DNA of 64,000 nucleotides from Natrinema halophilum (lineage in GTDB: Archaea > Halobacteriota > Halobacteria > Halobacteriales > Natrialbaceae). Position numbers and translations under genes: made by a program. The notes under the pieces were generated by a model, which saw nothing but the letters and a program-made list of their open reading frames with translations, searched no databases and was not told the origin of the DNA. Numbering within the stretch: the stretch's first letter is position 1; each line of letters begins with the position of its first letter. The DNA lies in assembly GCF_013402815.2 (NCBI RefSeq), contig NZ_CP058601.1:2728001-2792000 (forward strand). Reading direction: 5' to 3'. This document shows, piece after piece, positions 45,011-54,892 of this stretch.

Positions 45011-45945
45011 TGGACCACCCCCATCTCGTCTTTTGCATCAGACGTGTACGCGACGAACAGCTCCTCGAGCGATGACTCGCCGGTTTCGAAGTCCTCGACG
45101 GTCACGTCGTGGTCTTCGATCGTCTGTAGTACGCGCGTCTTCGCATCGCTCTCGCAGGCGACGACGAGTGTCCGTCCGTCAGGAGTCACTGACGAAACGC
45201 CATCGAGCGCTTCGACGGCATCGATCACGGCCGAAGAGGCGTCGGGGCTCTGATCGAGCGTTACCCGCAGCTGGGTCTGGGTCGGCATGGAGTCGCGGAG
45301 ACCTTCGACGGTGTCTTCCGCGATCAGGTCGCCGTCACGGAGGATGCCGACGCGATCGCACACCGCCTCGACTTGTCCGAGAACGTGCGAGGAAAAGAAC
45401 ACGGTCGCGCCGCGCGATTTCTCCTCGCGGATGATTTCGCGCATCTCGCGGGCTCCGTTGGGATCGAGTCCCGTCGAGGGTTCGTCGAGTATCAGGAGGT
45501 CCGGGTCGCCGACCAGCGCCGTCGCGAGCATGAGGCGCTGGGACATCCCCTTCGAGTACCCACCCGCTTTTTTCTCGGCCGCATCTGCGATACCCACCCG
45601 CTCTAAGAGGGCGTCAGGGTCGTCGTCGGCCGCCTTCGATTCGATCGCGAACTCGACGTGTTGGCGGCCGGTGAGTCGGTCGTACAGTTCGGCCCCCTCG
45701 GGAAGGATTCCGGTCCGTTCACGGATTTCGAGGCTCTCCGACTGGGCGTCGAGGTCGAACACGCGCACCTCGCCGTCAGTCGGCCGAATGAAATCGAGGA
45801 TGAGATTGATCGTCGTCGACTTACCCGCACCGTTCGGACCGAGAAACCCGTAGATTTCTCCGCGCTCGACGGTCAAGTCGAGTCCATCAAGCGCCGTCTC
45901 CGAACCGTATCGTTTCGTTACGCCGTTGATATCGATTGCATCCAT
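45007..45945 (-). CDS. ABC transporter ATP-binding protein, ABC-2 exporter type
   Basis: 312 aa from MDAIDINGVTKRYGSETALD. Walker A GPNGAGKSTTINL, signature YSKGMSQRLMLATALV, Walker B LLILDEPSTGLD and the switch His in VFFSSHVLGQVE. A C-terminal domain of about 90 residues is typical of the DrrA/NatA branch. Forms an export pump with the overlapping permease. Promoter: AT-rich region upstream (45950-46020). Confidence 0.93.
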   Translation of the reverse strand: MDAIDINGVTKRYGSETALDGLDLTVERGEIYGFLGPNGAGKSTTINLILDFIRPTDGEVRVFDLDAQSESLEIRERTGILPEGAELYDRLTGRQHVEFAIESKAADDDPDALLERVGIADAAEKKAGGYSKGMSQRLMLATALVGDPDLLILDEPSTGLDPNGAREMREIIREEKSRGATVFFSSHVLGQVEAVCDRVGILRDGDLIAEDTVEGLRDSMPTQTQLRVTLDQSPDASSAVIDAVEALDGVSSVTPDGRTLVVACESDAKTRVLQTIEDHDVTVEDFETGESSLEELFVAYTSDAKDEMGVVQ

Positions 45946-46345
45946 CGTTCAATTATCCTGTCGTACCATTCCAATACATAAGTATCTTGTTTGGTATATG
46001 ATCACTAGCAAATAAATATAGATCGGATCTCCAGAACGGTCGTAACGGCTCTACCGGTCGAGTGCCACACCAAGTCGTAAGGGAATATCCACACCGGGAA
46101 GAGACTCGAGGAACCGCAGCGAAAGGGGAGTAAAGAACGGGATGGAGGAGGAAGGGAATCGAGACCAGAAGCGGAGTGAGGGAGCGAACCGACAGGCGGC
46201 GACGGGGGCGGCACGCGACCAGGACATGGAGCGGTCGGAAATCCGAATCGGACATTGGGCCGAGACGATCTGTGCCCGCGTAACACGCGCAAATCGACTC
46301 GAGACTGCGCGGAACTTTTTTTGAACAGTCCGTGGTCGAACGCGC
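45946..46345. promoter_or_regulatory. Divergent intergenic region between two ABC systems
   Basis: 400 bp without gene. The 45960-46020 stretch is AT-rich; its minus strand carries ACTTATGTATT, about 35 bp before the ABC ATPase start at 45945, a plausible TATA element. The rest is GC-rich, with open frames on both strands that show no family features. A run of seven T at 46315-46321 lies 25 bp before the macB-like start. Confidence 0.4.
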
Positions 46346-47098
46346 ATGGCGTCTTCGGACACGGCCGTTTCTCTCTCGAACGTCCGGAAAACGTATCGGA
46401 TCGGCGAACCCGTCCACGCACTCGACGGTGTCACTCTCGAGGTACCACGCGGGGCCTATATCGCGATTATGGGGCCGAGCGGCTCCGGCAAGTCGACGCT
46501 CATGAATCTCGTGGGCTGCCTCGATACGCCGTCCGAAGGAACCGTGGTCGTCGGCGGTCGCGATGTCGGCGCGCTCAGCGACCGCGAACGCACCACCCTC
46601 CGGGGAACCGAGGTCGGATTCGTCTTCCAGACGTTCAACCTCATGCCGAGGCTGGACGCGCTCGAGAACGTGGCGCTGCCGCAACTGTTCCAGAACGTCG
46701 ACCGAGCGACACGGCGGGACCGAGCGCGGGACCTCCTCGAGCGCGTGGGACTGGCCGATCGGGCGGACCATCTACCGAACGAACTGTCCGGCGGACAGCG
46801 ACAGCGAGTTGCGTTGGCTCGGGCACTGATCAACGATCCAGCGATCGTACTGGCTGACGAACCGTCAGGGAATCTCGATACGGAGACTGAAAGCGATATA
46901 CTCGACCTCTTCGACGAATTTCACGGGGGAGGGACAACGATGTTGGTCGTTACCCACGAGCGCCACGTCGCCGAACGAGCAGATCGAATCGTTCACCTCC
47001 TCGACGGGAAAATCGAACGAATCGAGGAGCTCGATGGTGCTGATGAACCGACAGCGGGATCGGCGCCAGATCGGGAACCGGGGGACGACACGGCATGA
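46346..47098 (+). CDS. ABC transporter ATP-binding protein, MacB/LolD type
   Basis: 250 aa from MASSDTAVSLSNVRKTYRIG. Walker A MGPSGSGKSTLMN (about residues 42-54), Q-loop GFVFQTFNLMPRLDALENVA, signature LSGGQRQRVALARAL, Walker B VLADEPSGNLDTETESDIL and MLVVTHERHVAERADRIV. Overlaps the permease start by 4 bp (ATGA). MacB-type systems transmit ATP energy to an external domain for export or lipid/protein extraction; substrate unknown. Confidence 0.93.
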   Translation: MASSDTAVSLSNVRKTYRIGEPVHALDGVTLEVPRGAYIAIMGPSGSGKSTLMNLVGCLDTPSEGTVVVGGRDVGALSDRERTTLRGTEVGFVFQTFNLMPRLDALENVALPQLFQNVDRATRRDRARDLLERVGLADRADHLPNELSGGQRQRVALARALINDPAIVLADEPSGNLDTETESDILDLFDEFHGGGTTMLVVTHERHVAERADRIVHLLDGKIERIEELDGADEPTAGSAPDREPGDDTA

Positions 47099-48414
47099 AC
47101 CCGCTCGAAAGCCTTCGGCTGGCGTGGCGATCGATCCGCGGCCACAAGCTCCGGTCGGCGCTGACGACGCTTGGAATCGTAATCGGAATCGCCGCGGTGA
47201 TTGCGTTCGTCAGTCTCGGCGCGAGCCTGCAAGCGGGAATTATCGGCGACATCAGTCCCGACGACCAGCGCAGCCTCTACGGCTGGGCAGCCGAACCGAA
47301 CACCGAGGGCGGACCGCTGGCGGGTGCCCAGCCCGTCTTTACGCAGGATGACCTCGAGGCCGTCGAGGAACTCGAGGACGTCGAAGCGGCCTACGGCTAC
47401 GCGACGATCCAGACGCAGGCACTCTCTGACGGCAACGAGACCGTCGCACAGGGGAATGGGCTGGTCGCATCGGGGCCGTCGTACATCCGCGAAGAGCAGT
47501 TGGCCGAGGGGAGACGGTTCCAGATGGGTGAACGAGAGGCGGTGATCAACCCCGCAGCAGCGGGCCAATTCGAAGAGAACGTCACCGTCGGCGATGAGCT
47601 CACCGTGGCGTTTCTGGGGGGCCAGCGCACCACGATCGAGGTGGTCGGCATCACCGACACCAGCGAGGGGCTGAGCCCGTTCGAAGGATTCGAGTCGTCG
47701 CCTCGGGTCTACGTGCCGACCGATCCGTACTACACGGAGCAGGCGGCCAGACTCGGGTTCGGCGGCGGGAACGGCGATACCGCGAACGGAGGAGGGGACG
47801 ACCGCGGCGGTGGGAACGAGAGCGCCACCGACGACCCGGCACGCTTCCTCGCCATCGTCGTCGAGGCACCCTCCGACGATCAGGCGGCCATCGACGCCGC
47901 CCGCGAGGCTGCAGTCGACTACCTCGAGAGCGACCGCAGCGACGCGAGCGAGCGCATGGGAGACGACCTCGAGGTACAACTTCGAACGAGCACGGAGTTG
48001 CTCCAACAGCTTCAGGACGTGCTCGATCTCCTCCGGAACTTCATCGTGGGGATCGCTGCGATCTCATTGCTGGTCGGCTCGATCGGTATCGCGAACATCA
48101 TGCTCGTCAGCGTCACCGAACGGACCCGCGAAATCGGTATCATGAAAGCCGTCGGCGCACAAAACCGAGACGTCCTCGGGCTGTTCCTGACCGAAGCGGT
48201 GATTCTCGGGGTGATAGGCGCGATACTGGGAACGGGACTGGGACTCGTCGCCGGGTATTTCGGGGCACAGTACATCGACCTCCCGCTGGTCTATCCCCTC
48301 GAGTACGTCGCGCTCGCTATCGTCGTCGGAATGCTCGTGGGAGTCCTCGCCGGACTGTATCCGGCCTGGCGGGCCGCGCGCACGGATCCGATAGACGCTC
48401 TCAGATACGAGTAG
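47095..48414 (+). CDS. ABC transporter permease, MacB/FtsX type
   Basis: 439 aa from MNPLESLRLAWRSIRGHKLR. One N-terminal helix (LTTLGIVIGIAAVIAFVSLG), a large extracytoplasmic MacB_PCD domain containing a Gly/Asn-rich insert (GGGNGDTANGGGDDRGGGNE), then three C-terminal helices of the FtsX fold (FIVGIAAISLLVGSIGIANI; FLTEAVILGVIGAILGTGLG; LAIVVGMLVGVLAGLYPAWR). Forms a pair with the ATPase. The haloarchaeal acidic external domain would face high salt. Confidence 0.93.
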   Translation: MNPLESLRLAWRSIRGHKLRSALTTLGIVIGIAAVIAFVSLGASLQAGIIGDISPDDQRSLYGWAAEPNTEGGPLAGAQPVFTQDDLEAVEELEDVEAAYGYATIQTQALSDGNETVAQGNGLVASGPSYIREEQLAEGRRFQMGEREAVINPAAAGQFEENVTVGDELTVAFLGGQRTTIEVVGITDTSEGLSPFEGFESSPRVYVPTDPYYTEQAARLGFGGGNGDTANGGGDDRGGGNESATDDPARFLAIVVEAPSDDQAAIDAAREAAVDYLESDRSDASERMGDDLEVQLRTSTELLQQLQDVLDLLRNFIVGIAAISLLVGSIGIANIMLVSVTERTREIGIMKAVGAQNRDVLGLFLTEAVILGVIGAILGTGLGLVAGYFGAQYIDLPLVYPLEYVALAIVVGMLVGVLAGLYPAWRAARTDPIDALRYE

Positions 48415-48462
48415 TCCGACCGCTGATTCGATCGGCCTCGATCGTCCGCTCGATCGGTCGGG

Positions 48463-49074
48463 TTACCGGGCCCGATCCCGGTCTCGGTCCCCGTCTGAGT
48501 TCCGGTTCCCGGTGGATTCCGAGGGGCCCAGGTTCTGATCGCGATCGGCGTCCCGATTCGACGGGCGGTCCGTTTCCGAGTCGTGATCGTGATTTCGGTC
48601 CGGTCTCGAGTCGCGGTCGCGAATGGGAGCCGCATCGACGGAGCGGGCGGATCGATCCGACGCCGATTCGATTCCGATCGTCTCTCGAGTCCGCCGTCGC
48701 TTCGTCGGATATTCGTCCGCGAAGTACGCGCCCAGATACCCTCCGAGTGCGGACAGACCGACTGTATAGAGGAGGAAAAACAGGAGCATGCTGACGATCA
48801 TAATCAGGAGAAAGAAAACACCCGCTGCGGGGGCTCCACCGACGAATCCGAGACCGAACCCGAGAAAGCCGAGCACGAGAAACCCGCCGATCGCGATCGG
48901 GAGGAACGCGACTGCCCCGGCCAGAGCGCCTACTTTCGTTCCGGCACGTTCGTCTGGGCCCTCGAGGAAGCCGGCGACGGCACCGCCGATGACGGGCGAC
49001 AGCGGAATAAACGAGAGGACGACGCCGACGACGGCACCGATGAGCGCGTTGACGGCGGTTCGACTACGGACCAT
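48463..49074 (-). CDS. DUF5518-type membrane protein
   Basis: 203 aa from MVRSRTAVNALIGAVVGVVL. Four helices with the pattern PLSPVIGGAVAGFLEGPDER and GTKVGALAGAVAFLPIAIGG, typical of the haloarchaeal DUF5518 family, then a hydrophilic tail of about 70 residues rich in Arg, Asp and Ser. No function is known. The long tail is low complexity and may be disordered. Confidence 0.85.
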   Translation of the reverse strand: MVRSRTAVNALIGAVVGVVLSFIPLSPVIGGAVAGFLEGPDERAGTKVGALAGAVAFLPIAIGGFLVLGFLGFGLGFVGGAPAAGVFFLLIMIVSMLLFFLLYTVGLSALGGYLGAYFADEYPTKRRRTRETIGIESASDRSARSVDAAPIRDRDSRPDRNHDHDSETDRPSNRDADRDQNLGPSESTGNRNSDGDRDRDRAR

Positions 49075-49150
49075 GCGTTACTAAACGCGCGGCACCGAGA
49101 AAAGTGTCGGTGGTCGTTCGTGTCAGAAATCGTGTCGATAGGGCCGACAG

Positions 49151-50293
49151 CTAGTCGTCTGCGGTCCGCGTGTCCGACTCCTCGAAGGCCACCTGCGTCT
49201 CTTCGGCGTCGTCGGGCGTCGTCTCGAGATCCTTCTCGATAATCTCGCTGAACGAGGCGTCGCTGTTTACCTCGTCGGCGAGCAGGTCGACCGCTTCGAC
49301 GAAGACCGCGACGATCAGCGGGCCGACGATGACGCCGATTGCGCCGAGGGTGAAGAGTCCGCCGGTGAAGCCGACGAAGTAGAGGCTGCCCGAGAGCCCC
49401 GCAGAGCGCCGGGCCAATCGCGGCCGAACGGCGACGTCCGGGAGCCAGCCCACGAGGACGAGTCCCGACACGCCGATCAGGACCGCCGCGACGAGATCAC
49501 CCACGACGACGTGATAGAGCGCAATCGGAGCGATGAGCAAGCTCGGCCCGACGATCGGAACGAACTGGAGGACTGCAGCGAGAATCGAGAGGGTCAATGG
49601 GGCGTCGTATCCGAGGCCCCAGAATAGGGGGTAGGCGACCGCCATCGTCGCGATCGACGTCGCAACCTGCAGCACGTAGATCGCATACAGTGTCTCCCGT
49701 GCCCGCGTAGCGAGCGCATACACGATGTATCGATAGCCGTAGGGAATCGGTGCGACGGCGGCCCGGCCCGCCTCGTCGCCCTTGAGCAAGAGCCCGAACA
49801 ACAGAACGACGAACAGCGCGAACTTGATCGCGAGCACCGGTAACGCCAGCGCAAACGACGTTGCCCCACTGCTGATCGTGTCGACAGCGAGTGCCTGTAC
49901 CTGGCCAGCCTCGACCGTGTACGCCGCGCCGAGGGCCGTGATCGTAAGCTCCTGCGGGAGTCCCTCGACGACCGCCAGCACCTGCTCGATCCGGAAGTAG
50001 AGCGCGACGACCACCGGCGAGAAGACGGCGATCGCGCTCAGAAAGCCGATCAAGGTCGCGACGATGGCGCTCGCCCACTCCGAGAGGCCGCGCCTGACGA
50101 GCCAGCCGTGGACCGGGACGAGAACGTACGCCACCGTGAGCGCAAGAAGGATCGTCCCGAGTACCTTGAGCAGGATACCGGCGGTCACGACTCCGAGAGC
50201 CGCGACGACCCCTGCGAGAACGTATCGGTGACGCGCGCTCGCGGTCCGATCCCCGGTCCCTGTCACAGAACGTGCCTCACGTGCGCGCGGCAT
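49151..50293 (-). CDS. AI-2E family transporter-like membrane protein
   Basis: 380 aa from MPRAREARSVTGTGDRTASA at 50293. The fold has paired N-terminal helices (YVLAGVVAALGVVTAGILLK; GTILLALTVAYVLVPVHGWL), a middle amphipathic region (FRIEQVLAVVEGLPQEL) and the family C-terminal block LSILAAVLQFVPIVGPSLLI, GFTGGLFTLGAIGVIVGPLI. The family includes AI-2 exporters and Na+/H+ antiporters; substrate unknown. It is divergent from the thiamine transporter with 64 bp between starts. Confidence 0.9.
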   Translation of the reverse strand: MPRAREARSVTGTGDRTASARHRYVLAGVVAALGVVTAGILLKVLGTILLALTVAYVLVPVHGWLVRRGLSEWASAIVATLIGFLSAIAVFSPVVVALYFRIEQVLAVVEGLPQELTITALGAAYTVEAGQVQALAVDTISSGATSFALALPVLAIKFALFVVLLFGLLLKGDEAGRAAVAPIPYGYRYIVYALATRARETLYAIYVLQVATSIATMAVAYPLFWGLGYDAPLTLSILAAVLQFVPIVGPSLLIAPIALYHVVVGDLVAAVLIGVSGLVLVGWLPDVAVRPRLARRSAGLSGSLYFVGFTGGLFTLGAIGVIVGPLIVAVFVEAVDLLADEVNSDASFSEIIEKDLETTPDDAEETQVAFEESDTRTADD

Positions 50294-50357
50294 AACCTTT
50301 CGGTCTCGGTGACCGTCAATCACGCTGCTTAAGACCACCGAGTGCAACCACCGCGTA

Positions 50358-51479
50358 ATGAAACGGCGGATGTTCGTCGGTGCAGTCGGTGGAAGCGCGA
50401 TAGCCGGAGTCGCCGGCTGTCTGACTCGCGATGGGGGAGAAAACGGTACGAACGGCGGAACTGACGATGCGGAGCCTGAGAATCCCGATCTCGAGGGAGA
50501 ACTGACCGTCGCGACCTACACGTCGATGGTCGACAGCGACAACTCGGCCGGGCCGTGGCTCAAGGAGGCATTCGAGGCGGAGTATCCCGACGCGACGCTT
50601 ACGTGGACCGTCCCGAGTCAAGGTCTCAACCGCTACATCAATCGGGAGCAACAGGATGCCGATATTGAGGCGGACGTCTACTTCGGTCTCAACGTCGACG
50701 ACCTCGTTCGGATCGACGATACCCTCGGTGACGGGGGCCTCCTTCGAGAGCTCAACGTCGATCGAATCGACAACTCGGAGCGGATCCGCGATCGGCTCGA
50801 TATGGGCGATCCGCACGGACGGGTACTCGCCTACGATACGGGCTATATCAGCCTCGTCTACGACGAAACCGTCGTCGACGAGCCAGAAACCTTCGACGAT
50901 CTGCTCGAAGCAGATTATCAGGATGCGTTGTTGGCCCAGAACGCACAGCACTCGGATCCCGGGAAGGCGTTCCTCCTGTGGACCATCGACACCTACGGCG
51001 AAGACGGCTACCTCGACTACTGGCGCGACCTCGAAGCCAACGGCGTCAGAATCCTCGACGACTGGACGGAATCCTATACCGGATCGTACATGGAGGAAGA
51101 GCGGCCGATGGTCGTCTCCTACTCGACAGATCAGGTGTACGCAAACGAGTACGACTACGACATGAGTCGACATCAGATCGGGTTCCCGAACGATCAGGGG
51201 TACGCAAACCCCGAGGGAATGGGAATCTTCGAGCGCGCGTCGGAACTCGACCTCGCCTACGCCTTCCTCGATTTCGCCCTCTCGAGCGATGCGCAGGCCG
51301 AAATCGCCCAGCGAAACGTCCAGTTCCCGGCCGTCGCGTCGGAGCACGTCGACCTCGATCCCGAGTTCGACCAGTACGCCCACGAACCCCCGGAATCGGT
51401 GACGTTCGGCTACGATGCCCTCCGGGGCAACCTCGACGGCTGGGTCGAGGACTGGGCGCGCGAGTTCGCCGGCCGATAG
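50358..51479 (+). CDS. Thiamine-type ABC transporter substrate-binding lipoprotein
   Basis: 373 aa from MKRRMFVGAVGGSAIAGVAG: Tat-like signal and lipobox GVAGC (Cys21), so anchored to the outer membrane face. After an Asn/Gly/Glu linker the binding domain begins GELTVATYTSMVDSDNSAGP and continues with ADVYFGLNVDDL, YDTGYISLVYDETVV, YSTDQVYANEYDYD and IFERASELDLAYAFLDFALS, as in the TbpA/ThiB family. It heads an operon with a fused permease and an ATPase. Thiamine is the expected ligand. No riboswitch was recognised in the 64-bp leader region. Confidence 0.9.
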   Translation: MKRRMFVGAVGGSAIAGVAGCLTRDGGENGTNGGTDDAEPENPDLEGELTVATYTSMVDSDNSAGPWLKEAFEAEYPDATLTWTVPSQGLNRYINREQQDADIEADVYFGLNVDDLVRIDDTLGDGGLLRELNVDRIDNSERIRDRLDMGDPHGRVLAYDTGYISLVYDETVVDEPETFDDLLEADYQDALLAQNAQHSDPGKAFLLWTIDTYGEDGYLDYWRDLEANGVRILDDWTESYTGSYMEEERPMVVSYSTDQVYANEYDYDMSRHQIGFPNDQGYANPEGMGIFERASELDLAYAFLDFALSSDAQAEIAQRNVQFPAVASEHVDLDPEFDQYAHEPPESVTFGYDALRGNLDGWVEDWAREFAGR

Positions 51480-51483
51480 GCCG

Positions 51484-53397
51484 ATGGCCCGATCGAGAGC
51501 GTTCGAGCGATGGTCCCGAGTTCGAGCGGGGGCCACGGCCGCTCGCGACCGTCTCGAGCACCACGCACTTTGGCTGACAGCGCTTGCTACGGCGGCCGTC
51601 CTCGCGGTCATGCTCTACCTCCCGGTCGGCGTCGTCTTTGCACACGCCATCCTCGATGAAGGGCGGCTCACGCTCTCTCAGTTCGCCGACGTTCTTACCG
51701 ATCCGTTCTACGTCGGCGTCCTTGCAGACCTGTTCGCCGAGCCGCTGGCGGTTCGAGAACACGTCGTGGATGTCGTCGGCTGGCTCGCGGCCGTTTCGGT
51801 CTCGATTTCGGTCGAAACGCCGATCCCCGGGCTCGACGTCCCGGTGCCGTGGCTGCGAGTCGTCGCACCCGACGTTCGAACGGGATTGTTCGGGTTCACC
51901 GCCTATCAGGCGGCTCTCTCGACCGTCGCGAGCGTCCTGCTCGGACTGCCCGCCGCGTACGTCCTCGCGAACTACGAGTTCCGGGGGCGAAAGACGCTGC
52001 GATCGCTGACGATCCTCCCGTTCGTGCTTCCGGGAATCATGGTCGCCGTCGGTTTCTACGCGATGTTCGGGCGGGCGGGAACGCTCAACGAGCTGCTCGG
52101 AATCGTCGGATTCGGTCCGTATTCGTTCATCGAGGCGAATCCGCTCGCAATCGTGATCGTCGCTCACGCGTTCTACAACGCGCCGCTCGTGGCGCGCATC
52201 ACCGTCGCAGCCTGGGAGTCAGTCGACGTTCGGACGGTCGAGACCGCTCGCAGCCTCGGTGCGAGCCCTCGCCGCGCGTTCCGCGACGTCGTCGTGCCCC
52301 AGCTCCTTCCGGCGGTTCTGACCGGCGCGTTGCTTACCTTCATCTTTACGTTCATGACGTTCCCCATCGTCCTCGCACTGGGCGGCTTACAGCTCGCGAC
52401 CGTCGAAGTCTGGATCTACGACCGCGTCCGCCAACTGGCCTACGGCGAGGCTGCCACACTCGCGGCTCTCGAAACCCTCCTCTCGCTGGGTTTGACCTAC
52501 GCGTACCTTCGATACGAGTCCGCACAAACGGGACTGGCTCGAGCGACGTCCGCCCCGTCACGCCAGCCGCTCTTTCCGGATCTTCAGACGGCGCTGTCAC
52601 CCCGGCGGCTGGCGATCATCGGCTACGGACTCGTCGCATTGGTCGTCTTCGCCGGACCGATGGGAAGTCTCGTCGTCGGCAGCCTGACGGACGGCAGTGG
52701 TCTCACGCTGCGACACTTTGCGTTCCTGCTCGAGCGCCAGTTCGAGGGCGAATCGTATCAGACGCTGCCGGTGGTCGCGATACGAAACTCGCTTCTCTTC
52801 GGCGTCGCGACGCTCGTCGTCGCCCTCCCGATGGGCGTGGTCGTCTCGACAGTGACGGTCCGTGCCGGCCGCGGTGGGAAGATCGTCGATACGCTGGCGA
52901 TGGTTCCACTGGCGGTCAGCGGGGTCGTCTTCGGCATCGGTCTCCTGCAGGGGCTGGTCTTCGGAATTCCACTGCCCGGCGGCTGGCGATTCCAGGTAAC
53001 GGGTGCGGTCGCGATCGTCGCCGCTCACGCCGTCGCGGCCTATCCCTTCGTGACGCGAAACGTCTCGCCGCTCCTGTCGAATCTCGACCCGGCGTTGGTC
53101 GAATCCGCTCGCGCCCTGGGGGCCTCCAGATATCGTGCGCTCGTCGACGTGGAGCTGCCGCTGGTAGCCAGCGGCATCGTCGCCGGCGCGGCCTTCGCGT
53201 TCGCCATCTCGATCGGCGAATTCTCTTCGACGGTGATATTGACGGGCGGCGGTGACACGTACACGATGCCCGTCGCCGTCGAGCGCTATCTCGGTCGCCG
53301 CTCCGGTCCCGCGATCGCCATGGGAGCGGTCCTGCTATTCGTGACCGCTGCGAGCTTCGTCGTCGTCGATCGCGTCGGCGGGAGGTTCGAGCGATGA
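51484..53397 (+). CDS. Thiamine-type ABC transporter permease, fused two-domain
   Basis: 637 aa from MARSRAFERWSRVRAGATAA, four bases after the binding-protein stop. About twelve helices in two permease halves, each with an EAA-type loop (ETARSLGASPRRAFRDVVVP near residue 250; ESARALGASRYRALVDVELP near residue 540). This ThiP-like duplicated architecture means one polypeptide forms the whole channel. It overlaps the ATPase gene by 4 bp. Confidence 0.92.
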   Translation: MARSRAFERWSRVRAGATAARDRLEHHALWLTALATAAVLAVMLYLPVGVVFAHAILDEGRLTLSQFADVLTDPFYVGVLADLFAEPLAVREHVVDVVGWLAAVSVSISVETPIPGLDVPVPWLRVVAPDVRTGLFGFTAYQAALSTVASVLLGLPAAYVLANYEFRGRKTLRSLTILPFVLPGIMVAVGFYAMFGRAGTLNELLGIVGFGPYSFIEANPLAIVIVAHAFYNAPLVARITVAAWESVDVRTVETARSLGASPRRAFRDVVVPQLLPAVLTGALLTFIFTFMTFPIVLALGGLQLATVEVWIYDRVRQLAYGEAATLAALETLLSLGLTYAYLRYESAQTGLARATSAPSRQPLFPDLQTALSPRRLAIIGYGLVALVVFAGPMGSLVVGSLTDGSGLTLRHFAFLLERQFEGESYQTLPVVAIRNSLLFGVATLVVALPMGVVVSTVTVRAGRGGKIVDTLAMVPLAVSGVVFGIGLLQGLVFGIPLPGGWRFQVTGAVAIVAAHAVAAYPFVTRNVSPLLSNLDPALVESARALGASRYRALVDVELPLVASGIVAGAAFAFAISIGEFSSTVILTGGGDTYTMPVAVERYLGRRSGPAIAMGAVLLFVTAASFVVVDRVGGRFER

Positions 53398-54431
53398 CGA
53401 CGCTTCGACTCGAGGGCGTTTCCAAAGCCTACGACGAAACCGTCGCGCTCGAGTCCGTCGACCTCACGGTCCGCGACGGGGAATTCTTCACACTCGTCGG
53501 CCCCTCCGGTTGCGGGAAGACGACTACCCTCCGAACGATCGCCGGATTCGAGGAGCCCTCTGCCGGGAGCGTTCGCTTCGATGGCCGGGAGATGGCCGGC
53601 GTCGCGCCCGAGAACCGAAACGTCGGCGTCGTCTTCCAGAGTTACGCGCTGTTTCCCCACATGAGCGTCGCCGAAAACGTCAGCTACGGATTACGGTTTC
53701 GGGACCCGCCCGACGGAACGACGGTCGACGAACGGATCGCGGAGTTACTCGCGCTGGTCGACCTCGAGGGAATGGGCGAGCGCAGTCCCGACCAGTTATC
53801 CGGCGGTCAGCAACAGCGGGTCGCGCTGGCTCGGGCGCTCGCACCGGCACCCGATCTGCTCTTGCTCGACGAGCCGATGAGCGCGCTCGACGCGCAGCTA
53901 CGGGAGTCGTTACGCCGGCAGATCGCGCGGATCCAGTCCGAACTCGACATTACGACCGTCTACGTTACCCACGATCAGGCCGAGGCGCTGGCGGTTTCGG
54001 ATCGCCTCGCAGTGATGCGCGACGGCCGCGTCGAACAGGTCGGTCAGCCAGAGGCTATCTATCGAACGCCGTCGACGCGGTTCGTCGCCGAGTTCGTCGG
54101 TGACAACAACGTCTTCGACGCGACGGTGCGCTCGAACGATCGGGATGGCGCTCGAGTGGTCGTCGACTGCGAGGCGTTCGATATACCCGCACTCCCCGAC
54201 GGAAGCGAGCGCGCGACCGTCTGCGTGCGACCGGGTGCGCTCTCGCGAACCGCCGACTGCAACCGTATCTGCGTGGCGGTCGAGACGACTGAATTTCTCG
54301 GCGAGACCGTCCGCGTTCACGGTCGGTGGAACGGACGCGCGATTACGTTACGACTCGAGGACGTCCCCGACGGCGATGAACTGGCCGTCGGCTTCTCGCC
54401 CGAGGACGTCCACGTCGTCGCCCCGCAGTGA
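53394..54431 (+). CDS. ABC transporter ATP-binding protein for the thiamine-type importer
   Basis: 345 aa from MTTLRLEGVSKAYDETVALE. Walker A GPSGCGKTTTLRTIAG, Q-loop VVFQSYALFPHMSVAENVSY, signature LSGGQQQRVALARALA, Walker B LLLLDEPMSALDAQLRESLR, H-loop VYVTHDQAEALAVSDRLAVM. The extra C-terminal TOBE domain of about 110 residues is like PotA/FbpC rather than the short bacterial ThiQ. ATP hydrolysis at the cytoplasmic side drives uptake. Confidence 0.92.
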   Translation: MTTLRLEGVSKAYDETVALESVDLTVRDGEFFTLVGPSGCGKTTTLRTIAGFEEPSAGSVRFDGREMAGVAPENRNVGVVFQSYALFPHMSVAENVSYGLRFRDPPDGTTVDERIAELLALVDLEGMGERSPDQLSGGQQQRVALARALAPAPDLLLLDEPMSALDAQLRESLRRQIARIQSELDITTVYVTHDQAEALAVSDRLAVMRDGRVEQVGQPEAIYRTPSTRFVAEFVGDNNVFDATVRSNDRDGARVVVDCEAFDIPALPDGSERATVCVRPGALSRTADCNRICVAVETTEFLGETVRVHGRWNGRAITLRLEDVPDGDELAVGFSPEDVHVVAPQ

Positions 54432-54503
54432 GTCGTCGGCCCGCTCGGACGAACTGGAATGAGCAAGTGATCGCTTTTCCGTATTCCCGTGGTCACACTA
54501 GAC

Positions 54504-54815
54504 ATGCACGTCACCCGTCGGCTCCGGATTGCCGTCGAACGGAGAGAAGTCGCCGTCGGGGCCCCGATAACCATCCGCGTTCGTGATACTCGCCGACGGC
54601 CCGTCGAGGGGGCCCTCGTCACGACCGGAATCAAATCGGTGCGAACGGATGAACGTGGTCTGTGCAAATTGCGGTTCGACTCACCTGGATTCTGGAAACT
54701 CGTCGCTGCGAAATCTGCGAGCGATCGCGTCGAGTACGAGCCAGCGTCGGCACTCATACGCGTCGTTCCGAACCGGGCTGCGCTTCGGCCCCTCGGACGG
54801 GTCGGCTACCGATAG
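54504..54815 (+). CDS. Small Ig-like (carboxypeptidase-regulatory type) protein of unknown function
   Basis: 103 aa from MHVTRRLRIAVERREVAVGA; an ATG is not present earlier in good context except a GTG/ATG five codons upstream. The pattern PITIRVRDTRRRPVEGALVT with TDERGLCKLRFDSPGFWKLV is the beta-sandwich 'carboxypeptidase regulatory-like' repeat (polar strand, xVxGAxV turn, T(D/N)xxG). No signal peptide is visible, so it is cytoplasmic. Role unknown. Confidence 0.7.
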   Translation: MHVTRRLRIAVERREVAVGAPITIRVRDTRRRPVEGALVTTGIKSVRTDERGLCKLRFDSPGFWKLVAAKSASDRVEYEPASALIRVVPNRAALRPLGRVGYR

Positions 54816-54892
54816 CGATTGGCAGACGAAGTCGTCGCCAGTTGGAACCAACCGGGCACAGCGTTATGCCGCTCGCGGCTGTGTGGTGCTCT

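Noticed and set aside
50294-50357. TPP riboswitch upstream of the thiamine-type importer
   Set aside because: The region is only 64 bp, divergent with another gene, and I see no conserved TPP-aptamer elements.
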